The notes: generated from the sequence alone by a model not told the origin. A stretch of 64,000 nt of DNA from Parapedobacter sp035556095 (GCF_035556095.1 NZ_DATMFT010000026.1:62001-126000); one strand, 5' to 3'; numbered from the stretch's first letter, positions 43,407 through 54,005 are shown. Made by a program: numbers and translations.

Positions 43407-45023
43407 ATGATGGTTAGATGCGTGTTACTATACCTCGCACTTTTTTCCAGTGCTTATGCCCAAGGGCAAGAAAACACCATTACGATGATTCCCTATCCTG
43501 ATAAAGTTCGGGTTGAAAAGGGAAGTTTTAGACTTGCGGGTACGGTGACCTATGCTGTAGAAGGCGAAGCCAAGAATGAAACTGCGCACCTGGTTTCTCT
43601 GTTGGAAAAGTTGGAACTGAATGTAAAAAGCGGATCGGCTTCCGCATCAGACCTTCTTTTGAAAATTAATAGCACGTTATGTAAAAACCCAGAAGCCTAT
43701 TCCTTGAATATTAATAACCAGGGCATAGTTATCGAGGCCGGAGCAAATCCAGGCCTCTTCTATGGTATCCAAACCCTAAGTCAACTGATTGCCAATACAA
43801 CTAAAGATGGCAACGAATTAAACCTTCCCTTTGTCTCAATTGAAGATTCACCACGATTTACATGGAGAGCGATGGTGTTAGATGAGGCGCGTACATTCCA
43901 CGGTAAGGACGTCGTCAAACAATTGATTGACGAATTGGCTGCTTTAAAAATAAATCGACTCCAATGGCATTTAACAGACGACCAAGGTTGGCGGATCCAG
44001 ATTATGAAATATCCGGAGCTCGTCCACATCAATTCGCCGCTTACCTTATCCGATGACATAAGCTTGTCGGCTAATGCCCAATTGAAAAAGGGCTACTATA
44101 CACAAGCGGAAGTCAGAGAAATTGTACAATATGCTAGCGAACGCTATATAACCATCATTCCTGAAATCGAAATGCCCGGCCATGCCAGCGCTGCCATCGC
44201 CACCTATCCCTATTTAGGTGTTACTAAGGAGAAGGCGTCAATACCCGTTCATGAAAAGCCAGTCAAAGTAACTAGCATTTATCCGGATATTTTTGACGTG
44301 ACTGACACACGGACAATTACTTTCTTACACGATGTATTGGACGAAGTGGCTAGCTTGTTTAATGCTGAAGTTATTCATATCGGTGGTGATGAAGTCAATT
44401 TTTCTCAATGGAAGGAATCAAGCGCGGTGCTTTCGTTTATGAAAGAGAAAAATCTAGCTTCACCGGCTGCTTTACAACTGTGGTTTACCAATAAAATGTC
44501 CAACTATCTTTTAAATAAAGGCATTAGAATGATGGGCTGGAATGATATTATGGGGCAAAACCTTCATCATTATGAAAACACCTCAACCAATGACTTTAAA
44601 CTAAATGACGAGCTGGCCAAGAGTACCATCGTGCATTTTTGGAAAGGAGATCCAGCGCTTATCGCGGAAACGGCCAAGAAAGGGCACGATATTGTGAATG
44701 CGCATCACTTATTTACTTACCTGGATTATACATACGAGGCCATCCCTCTTGAAAAAGCGTATGAATTTGAACCAGTTCCGTCGGATTTGCCATTAAAAGA
44801 TCAGTCCAAAATCATTGGATTGAGTTGTCAAATGTGGGGCGGAAGCGTGTGTACAATAGAATCCATCGAAAAACTGCATCGGCAAATCTTTCCTAGGATT
44901 GCCGCATATGCTGAGGTCGGATGGACAAAGCCCATGCATAAAGATTTCGCTAGATTTGGTTCCGCCCTAGCGCTGTTAAAGCAAGGCTGGGACGAAAGAA
45001 ATATCAGCTATCAAGAATATTAA
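43407..45023 (+). CDS. GH20 beta-N-acetylhexosaminidase
   Basis: A 538-residue exported exo-glycosidase (signal peptide ending near SSAYAQ) that removes terminal beta-GlcNAc/GalNAc by substrate-assisted catalysis. A GH20b-like N-terminal domain spans residues ~25-150. The (beta/alpha)8 barrel shows RAMVLDEARTFHGKDVVKQLID, LQWHLTDDQGWRIQI, IPEIEMPGHASAAI, the catalytic Asp-Glu pair in VIHIGGDEVNF and QMWGGSVCTIE. Its length is usual for Bacteroidota GH20. It is transcribed away from the LacI-type gene. The coding sequence is visibly more AT-rich (about 38-42% GC in sampled lines) than its neighbours. An adjacent ATG at 43410 is an equivalent start. Confidence 0.95.
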   Translation: MMVRCVLLYLALFSSAYAQGQENTITMIPYPDKVRVEKGSFRLAGTVTYAVEGEAKNETAHLVSLLEKLELNVKSGSASASDLLLKINSTLCKNPEAYSLNINNQGIVIEAGANPGLFYGIQTLSQLIANTTKDGNELNLPFVSIEDSPRFTWRAMVLDEARTFHGKDVVKQLIDELAALKINRLQWHLTDDQGWRIQIMKYPELVHINSPLTLSDDISLSANAQLKKGYYTQAEVREIVQYASERYITIIPEIEMPGHASAAIATYPYLGVTKEKASIPVHEKPVKVTSIYPDIFDVTDTRTITFLHDVLDEVASLFNAEVIHIGGDEVNFSQWKESSAVLSFMKEKNLASPAALQLWFTNKMSNYLLNKGIRMMGWNDIMGQNLHHYENTSTNDFKLNDELAKSTIVHFWKGDPALIAETAKKGHDIVNAHHLFTYLDYTYEAIPLEKAYEFEPVPSDLPLKDQSKIIGLSCQMWGGSVCTIESIEKLHRQIFPRIAAYAEVGWTKPMHKDFARFGSALALLKQGWDERNISYQEY

Positions 45024-45134
45024 GGTATGAAATACGAGCTGACCTAATCGACAACGAATTGCCCGATCATAAATATGTATATTTTCATCTATTGACTTGG
45101 CACGACCGGCCAAGGCGACCAACAAGGAAAGCAT

Positions 45135-45167
45135 GCGCGACCGGATCCGACATGATCCGTATCGCGC
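45135..45167. terminator. Long hairpin between convergent GH20 and tcA genes
   Basis: GCGCGA (45135-45140) pairs with TCGCGC (45162-45167), and inside it GGATC (45143-45147) pairs with GATCC (45154-45158), giving an 11-bp interrupted stem with a 6-nt loop. No T-run follows. It sits between two convergent genes and is probably a bidirectional terminator. Confidence 0.5.
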
Positions 45168-45182
45168 AGCAGCCCTTCGCTG

Positions 45183-48100
45183 TTAGGCGATTTGATACGC
45201 CACGTACAGCACAATATCCAGCAGTTTGTCCGTGTCAAACGCCGCTACCGGTCCTGTCGGCGGTGGCGTCGGCGCGAGGTCACCAGATGCTTTCACTTTA
45301 ACCACATGGTCTTTGATGACGCCGGCGTTCAGCAAATTACCAAGGTCTTTTGCATACAGGTTCCCTAAAGCGGCATCCCGCGTAAATCCAGTTTGATCGA
45401 CACCATTGAGGCTGATGCTGACACCATTTACCGTTTGCCCTTCGGGCGTCACCAGAATCAACTTGGATTTAGTCACCTTGAGCGGCTTCCCATTCAGGAA
45501 CAAGGGGAAGTGCTTTTGCGCGATTTGCAACAGCACCTCTGTATCGGTCGGTTGCACAGTGAGCCGGTGAAAATCCGTCGAAAACTCTTGCCTGAGGCTG
45601 ATCGACCGCGACATCGGATTGTCCTTGAGGATTTGGGTCAACGTACCTTCTATGGTATCGTTTTGTTCCTCTACCTTATCCCGGAAAAGCTCATCGTATT
45701 CTGCCGTATAGTTGATATGGATAATGACATCGTTGATGGTCTGGTAATCAAACTGTCTGAATGATTTTGGCAGGTCAAGTTTCCATGAGCTGATGGCTCC
45801 GGCGCCTTCAAATGGCATGTACCTGTCGTCCCTGAAATTAAGCTGAAACACACCGGCATCTTGCTGTGCCGTACTGGTAGCAATCACGGTCGTACGCGAT
45901 TTTGGCACATCTTTCAACTCCGCATTGCCCAGTTTAGCCTCCATCCGTACCAGACTTGAAGTCAACGAGAGCGTCGCCCCGACATTGGTGTATGGTCCGG
46001 TGATACATGGGATGGTCAGCCGTACCGATTGTATTTTCCTTCTATACTGGCCGGGGTAAAACAGGTCAAAGTACACTTCCGGAATACTGAACGCACAGGT
46101 ACCGGTTTGTTTAAGTGTTAACAGCGCGGCTGGGTCAAGCTGCGTAAGCGAAAAAGCCTGGTCGATTTCATTTTTACGGTAATTGGTTTCCAAGTACCTG
46201 CGTTCCATGGCGTGCAGCGCCATCAGCAGCTGTTCTCCGGCCAGCAAGCCACCTTTCGTCGATTCAAAATAAGAACCATCGATAAAGAAGGTGTTGTCGT
46301 CACGCTCATACCGGTAAGCCTGCTCGGCCAAGCGAGCAATCGCCAACGCATTGTTGTAGGCTTCTTTATACACCCGTTGCATGGTCGTAGACAGCCAGGT
46401 GTGCAGCCCCAGGTTGGAGAATTTCTCTCCATAGAAATCCAGCACTTCCTGGTTTTGTTCGATTTGCTTCTGGTGGTTTTGCCGCGCTTCAATTAGGATA
46501 TCCCTTTTTATTTCGGCGGCAACCAGATTTTTTTCCGTTTGGGTCTTTTCGTACACCAGCAGCTTTTTCTGGTGGTTCCACCCTGCCGACCTGCGGTCGA
46601 ATCCGGCCTCAAGCCCAGATGACGCTGCCAGCTTATCCGCAAAAAGGGCTGTACTCCGTATCCCCTCCGCAAATCCTTTCACACTCTCGCTCAGCTCTTG
46701 CCCGCCATACTTCATGGCAAATGGCGAACCGATCTGTGGAATGAGGCCAAATACCCCATTCAGGTTCCATAGCGGAATAGCAATGCCATTGATGATAGAC
46801 GAGGTATGGACACCCACTTGTTGCGCGATTTCCCATCCGCTCGTCCGTTCCGCAATCAGCCCTTCGTAATACCCAATTTGATAGTTCAACGCCTCCAGCC
46901 GGTCGTTCAATACCTTGATGCCTTCTTCGGCCGTCTTGATCTCGAGTTCGCGGCTTTTTGCCGATAGCTCCAGTATGTTCTGCTGTTGTGTGGCACGAAG
47001 CAGCGACAGCTCCTCCCCGTCTCGGCGCTCCATGGCGCCTAGCAAGGATGATCCAAAACCCTGCACCACGGAGGTGAATGCTTTTGCCCGTTCTAAAATA
47101 TAGGTAAAGCGATAGGGCGGCAGATTACCTGCTGTTGCCTGAAGTATATCGTCTAACGAGAGCCCAGCTGCTTTTGCACGAACCAATAACCGGGGATCGA
47201 TTTCAGGTGCAAACAGCGCCAGTTGCCGCCGCTGCCCGAGTATGTTCATACAATTGCGGATTTTGAAAAGACGGTCGTCCACGCGGTCGTAGTAAGCCAG
47301 CAAATCTTTGTTTCCGGGAACGCAGAACACCGGCGACACGTGACGTATGATGCTGAAACCAAATGACGGGATCCGGAATTTACCTTTTACGTAGATGGAT
47401 TCCTTTTTCCAATCCAGCGTTCTGCCCACACCTTTGGCGAAAGCGCCTGTAAACGCATCGTCTACCGGCTTCACGGTCACCTCCGGCAGCAGTTTCTCCC
47501 GCAGCCCCTGCAGGTCCTTGTATTCGCTGGCCGACACATCGTATGACATGGTCTTCAGCGAAGCCGATTTCGAATCAGCATACCGGGCAAGGACCTTATG
47601 CGTGGCCGATGCGAATGCGGCCTTCGTTTTCGTCGCTTTTGCGCCAACGGCAATTGATTTGGCCGGTGTCCGCACAATCGTATAGCTCTCCAGTTCGGCT
47701 AAAAACTCACTGCCCTTATTCAGTAGCGGTTGGATGGTGGCGTAGTTTTTCGGTGAAACTTTCCCCTCACCGCAGTCGCCGATCTGGGCCGGCCGGTCGC
47801 CCAGGATTTCCTTCGCCATAACATACAGGAGCGTCGCTTCATTGACCGATTCCATGGTGTCTTGGGTAAACAGTTGGTCGCCCCAATCCAACAGGTTATC
47901 GATGTATTTCATCACGATACTCTTCTGGTAAGCACTCATACGGAGGCGGGCAATGGCGTGCGGGTTGAACGGATCCTTCTTATACGCTTCGATCGCTGCT
48001 TTGTCATTGAGCTGATCCCGGAACGTCTGCACGTCTATTTCCCTGAATTCCAAGTACTGCCAGTTCCTATCGAGCTCCATTTTACGCTTTAGCGCTGCCG

Positions 48101-51100
48101 TTGCACCCGCAGGGTACGTCACCACCTCGGTAGACCCGGGATTAAAAATATAGTGATACCATTTCTGCGCATCCGCATACTTGCCCTGGCTGTTCAGGTG
48201 GTTGGCCAGCAAGAAGGGGATGTGCATGAAAATCTCCCGATAATAAGTCCCATAAGCACCCTTCCAGTCTATCTTATTGCTGATCACTTTATTGACCACG
48301 CCCGAGCCGCTCGGCAGGCTTATCGGCGCACTCAGCTCTTTCAAGGCTTTCTGCGTGGCAATATCGAGGGCCGTATCCACGCCGCTTGTAAACAACGTCC
48401 GCGTCAATGTTTCGCTCAGCGTGGTACCTATGCGTTTTAAGATGAAGCCATTTCCTTCGGCGGGCGTGCCCTGCAGAAGCAACAGATCACCATTCGCATC
48501 AATGATCGCGTCGCTGAATGCACCGTTTACGATCTGTATCTGGCTCCCGCTCCGAAGGGTTGCAACCGCATTCTGGCGGATGTTGTCAAACGAGTAATTT
48601 AGCGTATCCTGCCGCCAAAGCCGGTTAAGCAGCGTGTCTGACTTGGTCGTATTGGTGATCAAGCTGCCATACGCATACGTGTCAAACACTTGCGTGCCGG
48701 GAGCCGATGCCCGGTACAGCGAATTGCCCGACCGGGTGATGAGCTTAGCGGTTTTGTTTTTTACAAAATACCACGATTCCCTGACCGGATCGTTTGTGAA
48801 ATCGCTCATCTGGGCACCATTATTCTGCACATTGAGGTTGTAGAAGTCGATGGCAGCCCGCATCTGGAAGCCTGCCCCGGTCAATATCAACCGGCCCGTC
48901 GAATCTACGTACGGATAGACCTGATCCCATAAAAAACCCTTCAATGTATATTCGTCCACGGGCTCGTAGTGTGGCGACAACGCGTACCGGGGCGTTTTCA
49001 GTTTGCGCACGGCATCGTTTAAGTCGGACCAGTCAAAGAACGGAAACGACCGAAGCGCGTCGTGCAGCGACCCCGTGAAGTCATCTACTTCATAGCGGTC
49101 GGCCAACGGGTCTTGGATCACCCCGTTTCCTTCAAACGGGTAGCAATCCCTCAAATCAAGCTTCTGTGGTGGGGTCCATGTTCCATCCAGTTTGAGTGTC
49201 GTAAACTCAATGGATACCTTGTGGCTGTAGCCGGTAAAGATCGACCGGTTGTTATCAAATACCGTATTGCCCAAGGTCGTTATCCGTGTCCAGAATACGT
49301 GTAGCCTGCCGTTGTAAGTGATCGGTGCCACTTTCCGCACGGGTATCTGCACATTGATTTTCTGCCAGGGTTCCCACACCACGCCGCGGTCATCCCGTTG
49401 TTCAGCGTAGTAGAGGTTTTCCACCCGCCGGTAGTAATATACGGGCGGTTCATCGGCTGTTACGCCGAATAAATGCAGCACGTCCGTAGCCGACCCACCA
49501 TCTTTTTCATGGTATGAGCCCGCTATCTTTACATGTGCCACTTCGTCAAACCCACGTAGGTAACGGCCATAGGCATCCAATACGTTATCGGCATTGATCT
49601 CCTTTTGCAAGAGGTCCGACTCGAGTTCCTTGAACAGTGGCGTTTTATCATCCCGCAGGTCCGGCTCGATATAATTTTCCGGATAGAGAAATACTTTACG
49701 ATTAGCCTCCCACACCCGGTAATTTCTGCGCCATTCCCACTCATCGGCGGGAATATCGTTGGGCCGCACATGGATCCGGCCCGACGTACCGGGTTCCTGG
49801 GCATCCTGCTCCAGGTTCAATAAGATGCGGTGGATGTAAAGTTGCAGACTCATGGTCGCGGCCACCAGCCGGGATGTCCTCGAACAACCTTCCAGTTCGG
49901 TGTCGATCAGGAAATAATGGTACAGATCGTTCGTATCCTCAAACTGCGGAAAACCCGAATGGATGAGGTAAGTGGTAAGGGCCGACCTTTTCTTTCCGCG
50001 GAGTGCATCCTGGTAGTCTTCCAATTTCCCCTTCCGCTCCGCTTCATCGGGATATTTGCTGCGAAAAGCGGCAAGGATCTCTAACATGGCTTCATTTAAT
50101 GTGTCGTAATCGGTCGCTACAATTTTCGCCAGCGTGCCGCCGCCAATACCGATGTAGCCGCATACCGCCGTACAGTCGCGGTAGAACGCCAGTGCAGCAA
50201 TCGCATCGGTAAAGCCCCCTGCGAGGGGATGGATGCCGGTGAGCAGTTCTTCCTTCGTTGCCAGCAGGTGGGCTAACAGGTCTTGGTCGGCATCCTGGAA
50301 TTGGTTGGCTGCCGAGAAGTCAAGGAGTAAGGTATTCAGATCGGCTGTATTGCTACTGCCATCTTCCTCCACTTTTATAAAGGATGCATACGAATGGATA
50401 CGACGTATGCTTTGGAGCGTCAGTGATTCCATATCCGTTATGCCAAACAACGCCGGATTAGCAGCGATGAATGATATGGCATCGGCTGTGAACTTCTTCT
50501 TGCCCTTGAATAACACGCTTAACGGGAGCAGGCTGTCGATCAGCCCTTTCAATGCCACGGAAGGGTCGGTATTGTTTTGCAGTTCAAGGGTCAACGCATC
50601 ATTGTCAAGGTCATATCCTATCACCGCTACGATTGCCCGCACGGTGGGCTCAGCGAGGCTTAGCCTGCCCGACAGGTGGAATGGGATCAAGTGTGCCGCA
50701 TGGTACGGGAGCAGTACGTTTCTCAAGTCCGGCTCCGCAACGGCAATCCCCGCCGGTACCGTAATGGCGTCAGCCGGGTTGAAATCCGCTTTCAGACGGT
50801 AGCTCGTCCCGTCTGGCGACCGTTCTATGATTGTCGTATTGCTGTTGATGATTTCCCTCGACTGCGCTTCGGTGACGCCATCCACATAGGCGAAAACCGT
50901 ATCGGCAAAAACCAATTGATTTGCTTCGGTTAGCTGTTGAAGGATTTCCTTCGCGGTATCCGCTGACGACAAATAGCTGGCGGCATCCACTACGTTTCCG
51001 GTTTTCAGGATGAAATGCAGATCATCCAGTGAGTATCCGGAGGTTTTCCACCACTGGTGCAGTGCCAGCAGGTTATCCACCTGGTCGGCATGCTCCAGGT

Positions 51101-53972
51101 ACCCCGCTGTAAACACAGATGAAAGTGCCATCAGCCCAAACAGATCGTTCACGGTGAGTTTCAACCGTTCGGCGAGTATGCTGTGGCGGTATAGCAACGA
51201 CAAGTTCGCTGCTGTAAGCAGAAAACCCCGCTCACTTTCTGTAGTAGCATCCAGGGCGGTTATGCCCAACGGCACGGCCAGGTGCCGGATCAATGTCAGC
51301 ACCTCGTCGTCCGAGCGGTTCAAGGCCACTGATAGCCTGAACGCGGAGAACACCGCATCCGTGGATGACTGGTCTATGGCCAGCGCGGGGTGAATGAGCT
51401 TGATGGAAGGTTTCGGATACGTGCCATCTTCCGCTACCACATCGAGGTGGTTAAACAAACGGTCGAAGTATGGAGCAGGCAGGAGGTGGATGATTCCCGC
51501 GAGTTCGTCAACCGTGAGGCCCAATTCTGCTTTTATACGCAGCCATTGCCCCAGCGCCGTGATTACATCGGGCGTTAAGTCGGTTCCCACCCCCATGTCC
51601 TTGGCCATCCCGATCAGCCCATCCAACTCAGCGATGGTGACGCCGGTCTTCCGCCATAGCCGGATGAAGCGGTGCAGGCGGTCCAGACTGGCATAGGTGA
51701 GGTTCTTTACCCTTTCGATATCGTTCTGTATACTATCGGCGTTTTTCTTTTCGCTTTGGATCACGATGTTATCGGTACCATTGTCCGTCACGTAACCGAT
51801 TTTCAAGATTACGCCCAGCTCTTTCCGGTTCAACCCGGTCGGCTTCAACAGATCCTGCGCATTGAAAGGCGATATTTTCCCACCGGAAAGGGTAAAATTC
51901 AAGCCGTATACACGCTTGATAAATTCGGGGGTTGCGTCGGCCGAAGTAATCAGTTGATACACCTTATCTGAAAGATTGAACCGAGCTTGTGCAATTTCCG
52001 ATTGCGGCCGTTGCACGAGGCGGCCAATATCTTCCCTGGTTTTTTCAAAATGGCCCAGATAGGTTTGTACGGCTTCCAGCGGCAAATGGAAGGGCTGCTT
52101 GAAGGCATACACCCCATTTTTCCATGCACCCGGTTTCTCCAGCGCCATTTCATTTTTATAGACCCACGTTTCTACGGCCGCCCGGTCATTCAGGTTACCG
52201 GTGTATCCTTTCTTCTGCGCAATGTATGCTTCGAGTATCTCATTGATGATGTCCAGGTAGGGAACCAATGCCGTGGTATTTTCACAACTCAATTCGAGCG
52301 TCCATAAATCGGGTCGCCGGGTTTTGATATTGAGCACGTGGCTCGCATTTGTTCCGGTAAAGTGCTTGGTAATCACATAACGGTCTACAAACTGCATCAG
52401 ATCGACGAAATAGGCAGCTGGCGAGTAGATGGACTGGCAGTCGCTGCAATCGCAGAACGCCAGTTCACCGAACAAGTCCTGGTAGCCCGGAATGTCCCGC
52501 AGGTAATCTTTGATGGATGTGCCCAGGTTGCCAACTTTGGTCCAGTCGAAGCTACCCGTGAGCATATCCAGGATGGAGCCCATTACGCCCGTTGTACGGA
52601 TAATGGCCATATGGGCCTGCTCATAATACCGGGTAGCCACGGCCCTGTCGAGTTTGGTTGTTTTGACAAAATCGTCCAGCGTTACGGCTGTTATATGAAA
52701 AGCCGCATGGTAACCCGCCGCCATGATTTTCTGGGTATCGGCCACATCTTGGGTAAAGGAATAGATACGTTGCTGGGCTTTCACATTGCTGAGCACCATC
52801 GTTTTTTCGGCAGCAGAAAACCCATTCAGATTGAGGAGTTTCAAATCTTCGCTATCGTGTTTGTACTCCAGTGAAAGGAAGTGCACGTCCTCATTTTGTT
52901 TTTGGAATCGTTCAATGAGCCCCACCCGATCGGTAATAACCTTGCCCTTGTCGGCTGGTTTGATTGCGTTGTCGTTCAACACGGCGCCCAGTTGCAAGCC
53001 GGGATTGGTTTTCACGAGGACGTCTATTTCTTCATACTGCTTCTTTAGGGTGTCGACCTGTTTGGTGGTCAACCCCGTCGTATCCAGTTCATCAAAGGCA
53101 TGCACACCGAATAGGGTCGCATTTTTCTTAGCAAGTGGCTCAAGGCCCTTGATATTTTTCTGCAGCTCGTCGGGAACAACGCGGGCCGTATCATGGAGCA
53201 GTGATGCCTCGGGGTAGAGATGCGCTATTTTTTTGGTTAGGAATTCGGCATAGTCATCGGAGGTGACCCCCTCGCCCAGGTCTGTTTTGGACGCTTCCAA
53301 CCACGTCTTCCATTCGGCCTTATCTATCTTCACCAAATCAGACAAGGCCGTCGGTTTGGCCTGTTTATCTATTTCCGCTGCCAGCGCGAAGCTGCCATCC
53401 ACAAGCTGGTACAAGCCTGCGGCCAATTCCAGCTTATCCCCTTCCGCCCGCGTAATGGTTTTTGCGCTCACCAGGCTTTCAATCTGTTCGTTTTCGAGGT
53501 TATCCAGCCGGATTTCACTACTGAATAGCTTTTCCGTTTTGGCATCAGCAATGCCGGTTATGGCATTCAGCCGGTATAATTTGGCTTTCTGCAGGTCTTG
53601 CTGAAACAACGGGTTGAGGAACACGGGCACGTCTGCCAGCAACACGTTATCGATGTTGCCCAGATTGGGCATCCCGGAGACGGCAGTTTCCAGTTCCTTC
53701 CTTTTCGCGGCCGGTAACTTGTCTGTTAATACCGCTTTAGACAACGCCGATTTCACGTCCAGCACACCTAATTTCGCCGCTGAAAATTCCACGCGCTTCA
53801 ATCCGGCCTTTATTTCGGCCGGCGCGTCTTTCAGCTTTTCTTCCACATTATTTTTTAGCTTAAGGCTTGCCGCCTCGCTTAATTTACCGAATAAGGCCTT
53901 ATGCTGTTTTTGGATAGCACCCGGCGTAAGGGTGGCCAGTTGTTCCAGTTGGAGAAGCTCTTGCTTGTTCAT
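45183..53972 (-). CDS. Tc toxin subunit A (TcA, pore-forming injector)
   Basis: A 2929-residue TcA-type protein, the pentameric subunit that binds the target cell and forms the translocation channel. The VRP1-type segment near residue 500 is LFGELAFCDCSDCQSIYSPAAYFVD. The TcA signature CSRTSRLVAATMSLQLYIHRIL is near residue 1365. A neuraminidase-like region at ~1480-1560 includes YYYRRVENLYYAEQ and NGRLHVFWTRI. HIPFLLANHLNSQGKYADAQ is an ABC-toxin linker segment. A long helical channel runs from ~2290 to 2570, with the hydrophobic tip IINGIAIPLWNLNGVFGLIP. The C-terminal TcB-binding domain has FESTKGGLLAGEQLL and FDLFYPGQYRRKIQSVRLTIP. There is no signal peptide. It is longer than TcdA1 (~2516) because of ~470 extra N-terminal residues. 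It follows the TcB-TcC gene by 33 bp. Confidence 0.9.
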   Translation of the reverse strand: MNKQELLQLEQLATLTPGAIQKQHKALFGKLSEAASLKLKNNVEEKLKDAPAEIKAGLKRVEFSAAKLGVLDVKSALSKAVLTDKLPAAKRKELETAVSGMPNLGNIDNVLLADVPVFLNPLFQQDLQKAKLYRLNAITGIADAKTEKLFSSEIRLDNLENEQIESLVSAKTITRAEGDKLELAAGLYQLVDGSFALAAEIDKQAKPTALSDLVKIDKAEWKTWLEASKTDLGEGVTSDDYAEFLTKKIAHLYPEASLLHDTARVVPDELQKNIKGLEPLAKKNATLFGVHAFDELDTTGLTTKQVDTLKKQYEEIDVLVKTNPGLQLGAVLNDNAIKPADKGKVITDRVGLIERFQKQNEDVHFLSLEYKHDSEDLKLLNLNGFSAAEKTMVLSNVKAQQRIYSFTQDVADTQKIMAAGYHAAFHITAVTLDDFVKTTKLDRAVATRYYEQAHMAIIRTTGVMGSILDMLTGSFDWTKVGNLGTSIKDYLRDIPGYQDLFGELAFCDCSDCQSIYSPAAYFVDLMQFVDRYVITKHFTGTNASHVLNIKTRRPDLWTLELSCENTTALVPYLDIINEILEAYIAQKKGYTGNLNDRAAVETWVYKNEMALEKPGAWKNGVYAFKQPFHLPLEAVQTYLGHFEKTREDIGRLVQRPQSEIAQARFNLSDKVYQLITSADATPEFIKRVYGLNFTLSGGKISPFNAQDLLKPTGLNRKELGVILKIGYVTDNGTDNIVIQSEKKNADSIQNDIERVKNLTYASLDRLHRFIRLWRKTGVTIAELDGLIGMAKDMGVGTDLTPDVITALGQWLRIKAELGLTVDELAGIIHLLPAPYFDRLFNHLDVVAEDGTYPKPSIKLIHPALAIDQSSTDAVFSAFRLSVALNRSDDEVLTLIRHLAVPLGITALDATTESERGFLLTAANLSLLYRHSILAERLKLTVNDLFGLMALSSVFTAGYLEHADQVDNLLALHQWWKTSGYSLDDLHFILKTGNVVDAASYLSSADTAKEILQQLTEANQLVFADTVFAYVDGVTEAQSREIINSNTTIIERSPDGTSYRLKADFNPADAITVPAGIAVAEPDLRNVLLPYHAAHLIPFHLSGRLSLAEPTVRAIVAVIGYDLDNDALTLELQNNTDPSVALKGLIDSLLPLSVLFKGKKKFTADAISFIAANPALFGITDMESLTLQSIRRIHSYASFIKVEEDGSSNTADLNTLLLDFSAANQFQDADQDLLAHLLATKEELLTGIHPLAGGFTDAIAALAFYRDCTAVCGYIGIGGGTLAKIVATDYDTLNEAMLEILAAFRSKYPDEAERKGKLEDYQDALRGKKRSALTTYLIHSGFPQFEDTNDLYHYFLIDTELEGCSRTSRLVAATMSLQLYIHRILLNLEQDAQEPGTSGRIHVRPNDIPADEWEWRRNYRVWEANRKVFLYPENYIEPDLRDDKTPLFKELESDLLQKEINADNVLDAYGRYLRGFDEVAHVKIAGSYHEKDGGSATDVLHLFGVTADEPPVYYYRRVENLYYAEQRDDRGVVWEPWQKINVQIPVRKVAPITYNGRLHVFWTRITTLGNTVFDNNRSIFTGYSHKVSIEFTTLKLDGTWTPPQKLDLRDCYPFEGNGVIQDPLADRYEVDDFTGSLHDALRSFPFFDWSDLNDAVRKLKTPRYALSPHYEPVDEYTLKGFLWDQVYPYVDSTGRLILTGAGFQMRAAIDFYNLNVQNNGAQMSDFTNDPVRESWYFVKNKTAKLITRSGNSLYRASAPGTQVFDTYAYGSLITNTTKSDTLLNRLWRQDTLNYSFDNIRQNAVATLRSGSQIQIVNGAFSDAIIDANGDLLLLQGTPAEGNGFILKRIGTTLSETLTRTLFTSGVDTALDIATQKALKELSAPISLPSGSGVVNKVISNKIDWKGAYGTYYREIFMHIPFLLANHLNSQGKYADAQKWYHYIFNPGSTEVVTYPAGATAALKRKMELDRNWQYLEFREIDVQTFRDQLNDKAAIEAYKKDPFNPHAIARLRMSAYQKSIVMKYIDNLLDWGDQLFTQDTMESVNEATLLYVMAKEILGDRPAQIGDCGEGKVSPKNYATIQPLLNKGSEFLAELESYTIVRTPAKSIAVGAKATKTKAAFASATHKVLARYADSKSASLKTMSYDVSASEYKDLQGLREKLLPEVTVKPVDDAFTGAFAKGVGRTLDWKKESIYVKGKFRIPSFGFSIIRHVSPVFCVPGNKDLLAYYDRVDDRLFKIRNCMNILGQRRQLALFAPEIDPRLLVRAKAAGLSLDDILQATAGNLPPYRFTYILERAKAFTSVVQGFGSSLLGAMERRDGEELSLLRATQQQNILELSAKSRELEIKTAEEGIKVLNDRLEALNYQIGYYEGLIAERTSGWEIAQQVGVHTSSIINGIAIPLWNLNGVFGLIPQIGSPFAMKYGGQELSESVKGFAEGIRSTALFADKLAASSGLEAGFDRRSAGWNHQKKLLVYEKTQTEKNLVAAEIKRDILIEARQNHQKQIEQNQEVLDFYGEKFSNLGLHTWLSTTMQRVYKEAYNNALAIARLAEQAYRYERDDNTFFIDGSYFESTKGGLLAGEQLLMALHAMERRYLETNYRKNEIDQAFSLTQLDPAALLTLKQTGTCAFSIPEVYFDLFYPGQYRRKIQSVRLTIPCITGPYTNVGATLSLTSSLVRMEAKLGNAELKDVPKSRTTVIATSTAQQDAGVFQLNFRDDRYMPFEGAGAISSWKLDLPKSFRQFDYQTINDVIIHINYTAEYDELFRDKVEEQNDTIEGTLTQILKDNPMSRSISLRQEFSTDFHRLTVQPTDTEVLLQIAQKHFPLFLNGKPLKVTKSKLILVTPEGQTVNGVSISLNGVDQTGFTRDAALGNLYAKDLGNLLNAGVIKDHVVKVKASGDLAPTPPPTGPVAAFDTDKLLDIVLYVAYQIA

Positions 53973-54005
53973 GATTGTTTTATTAATTTCTTTAAACTTA
54001 TTTTT

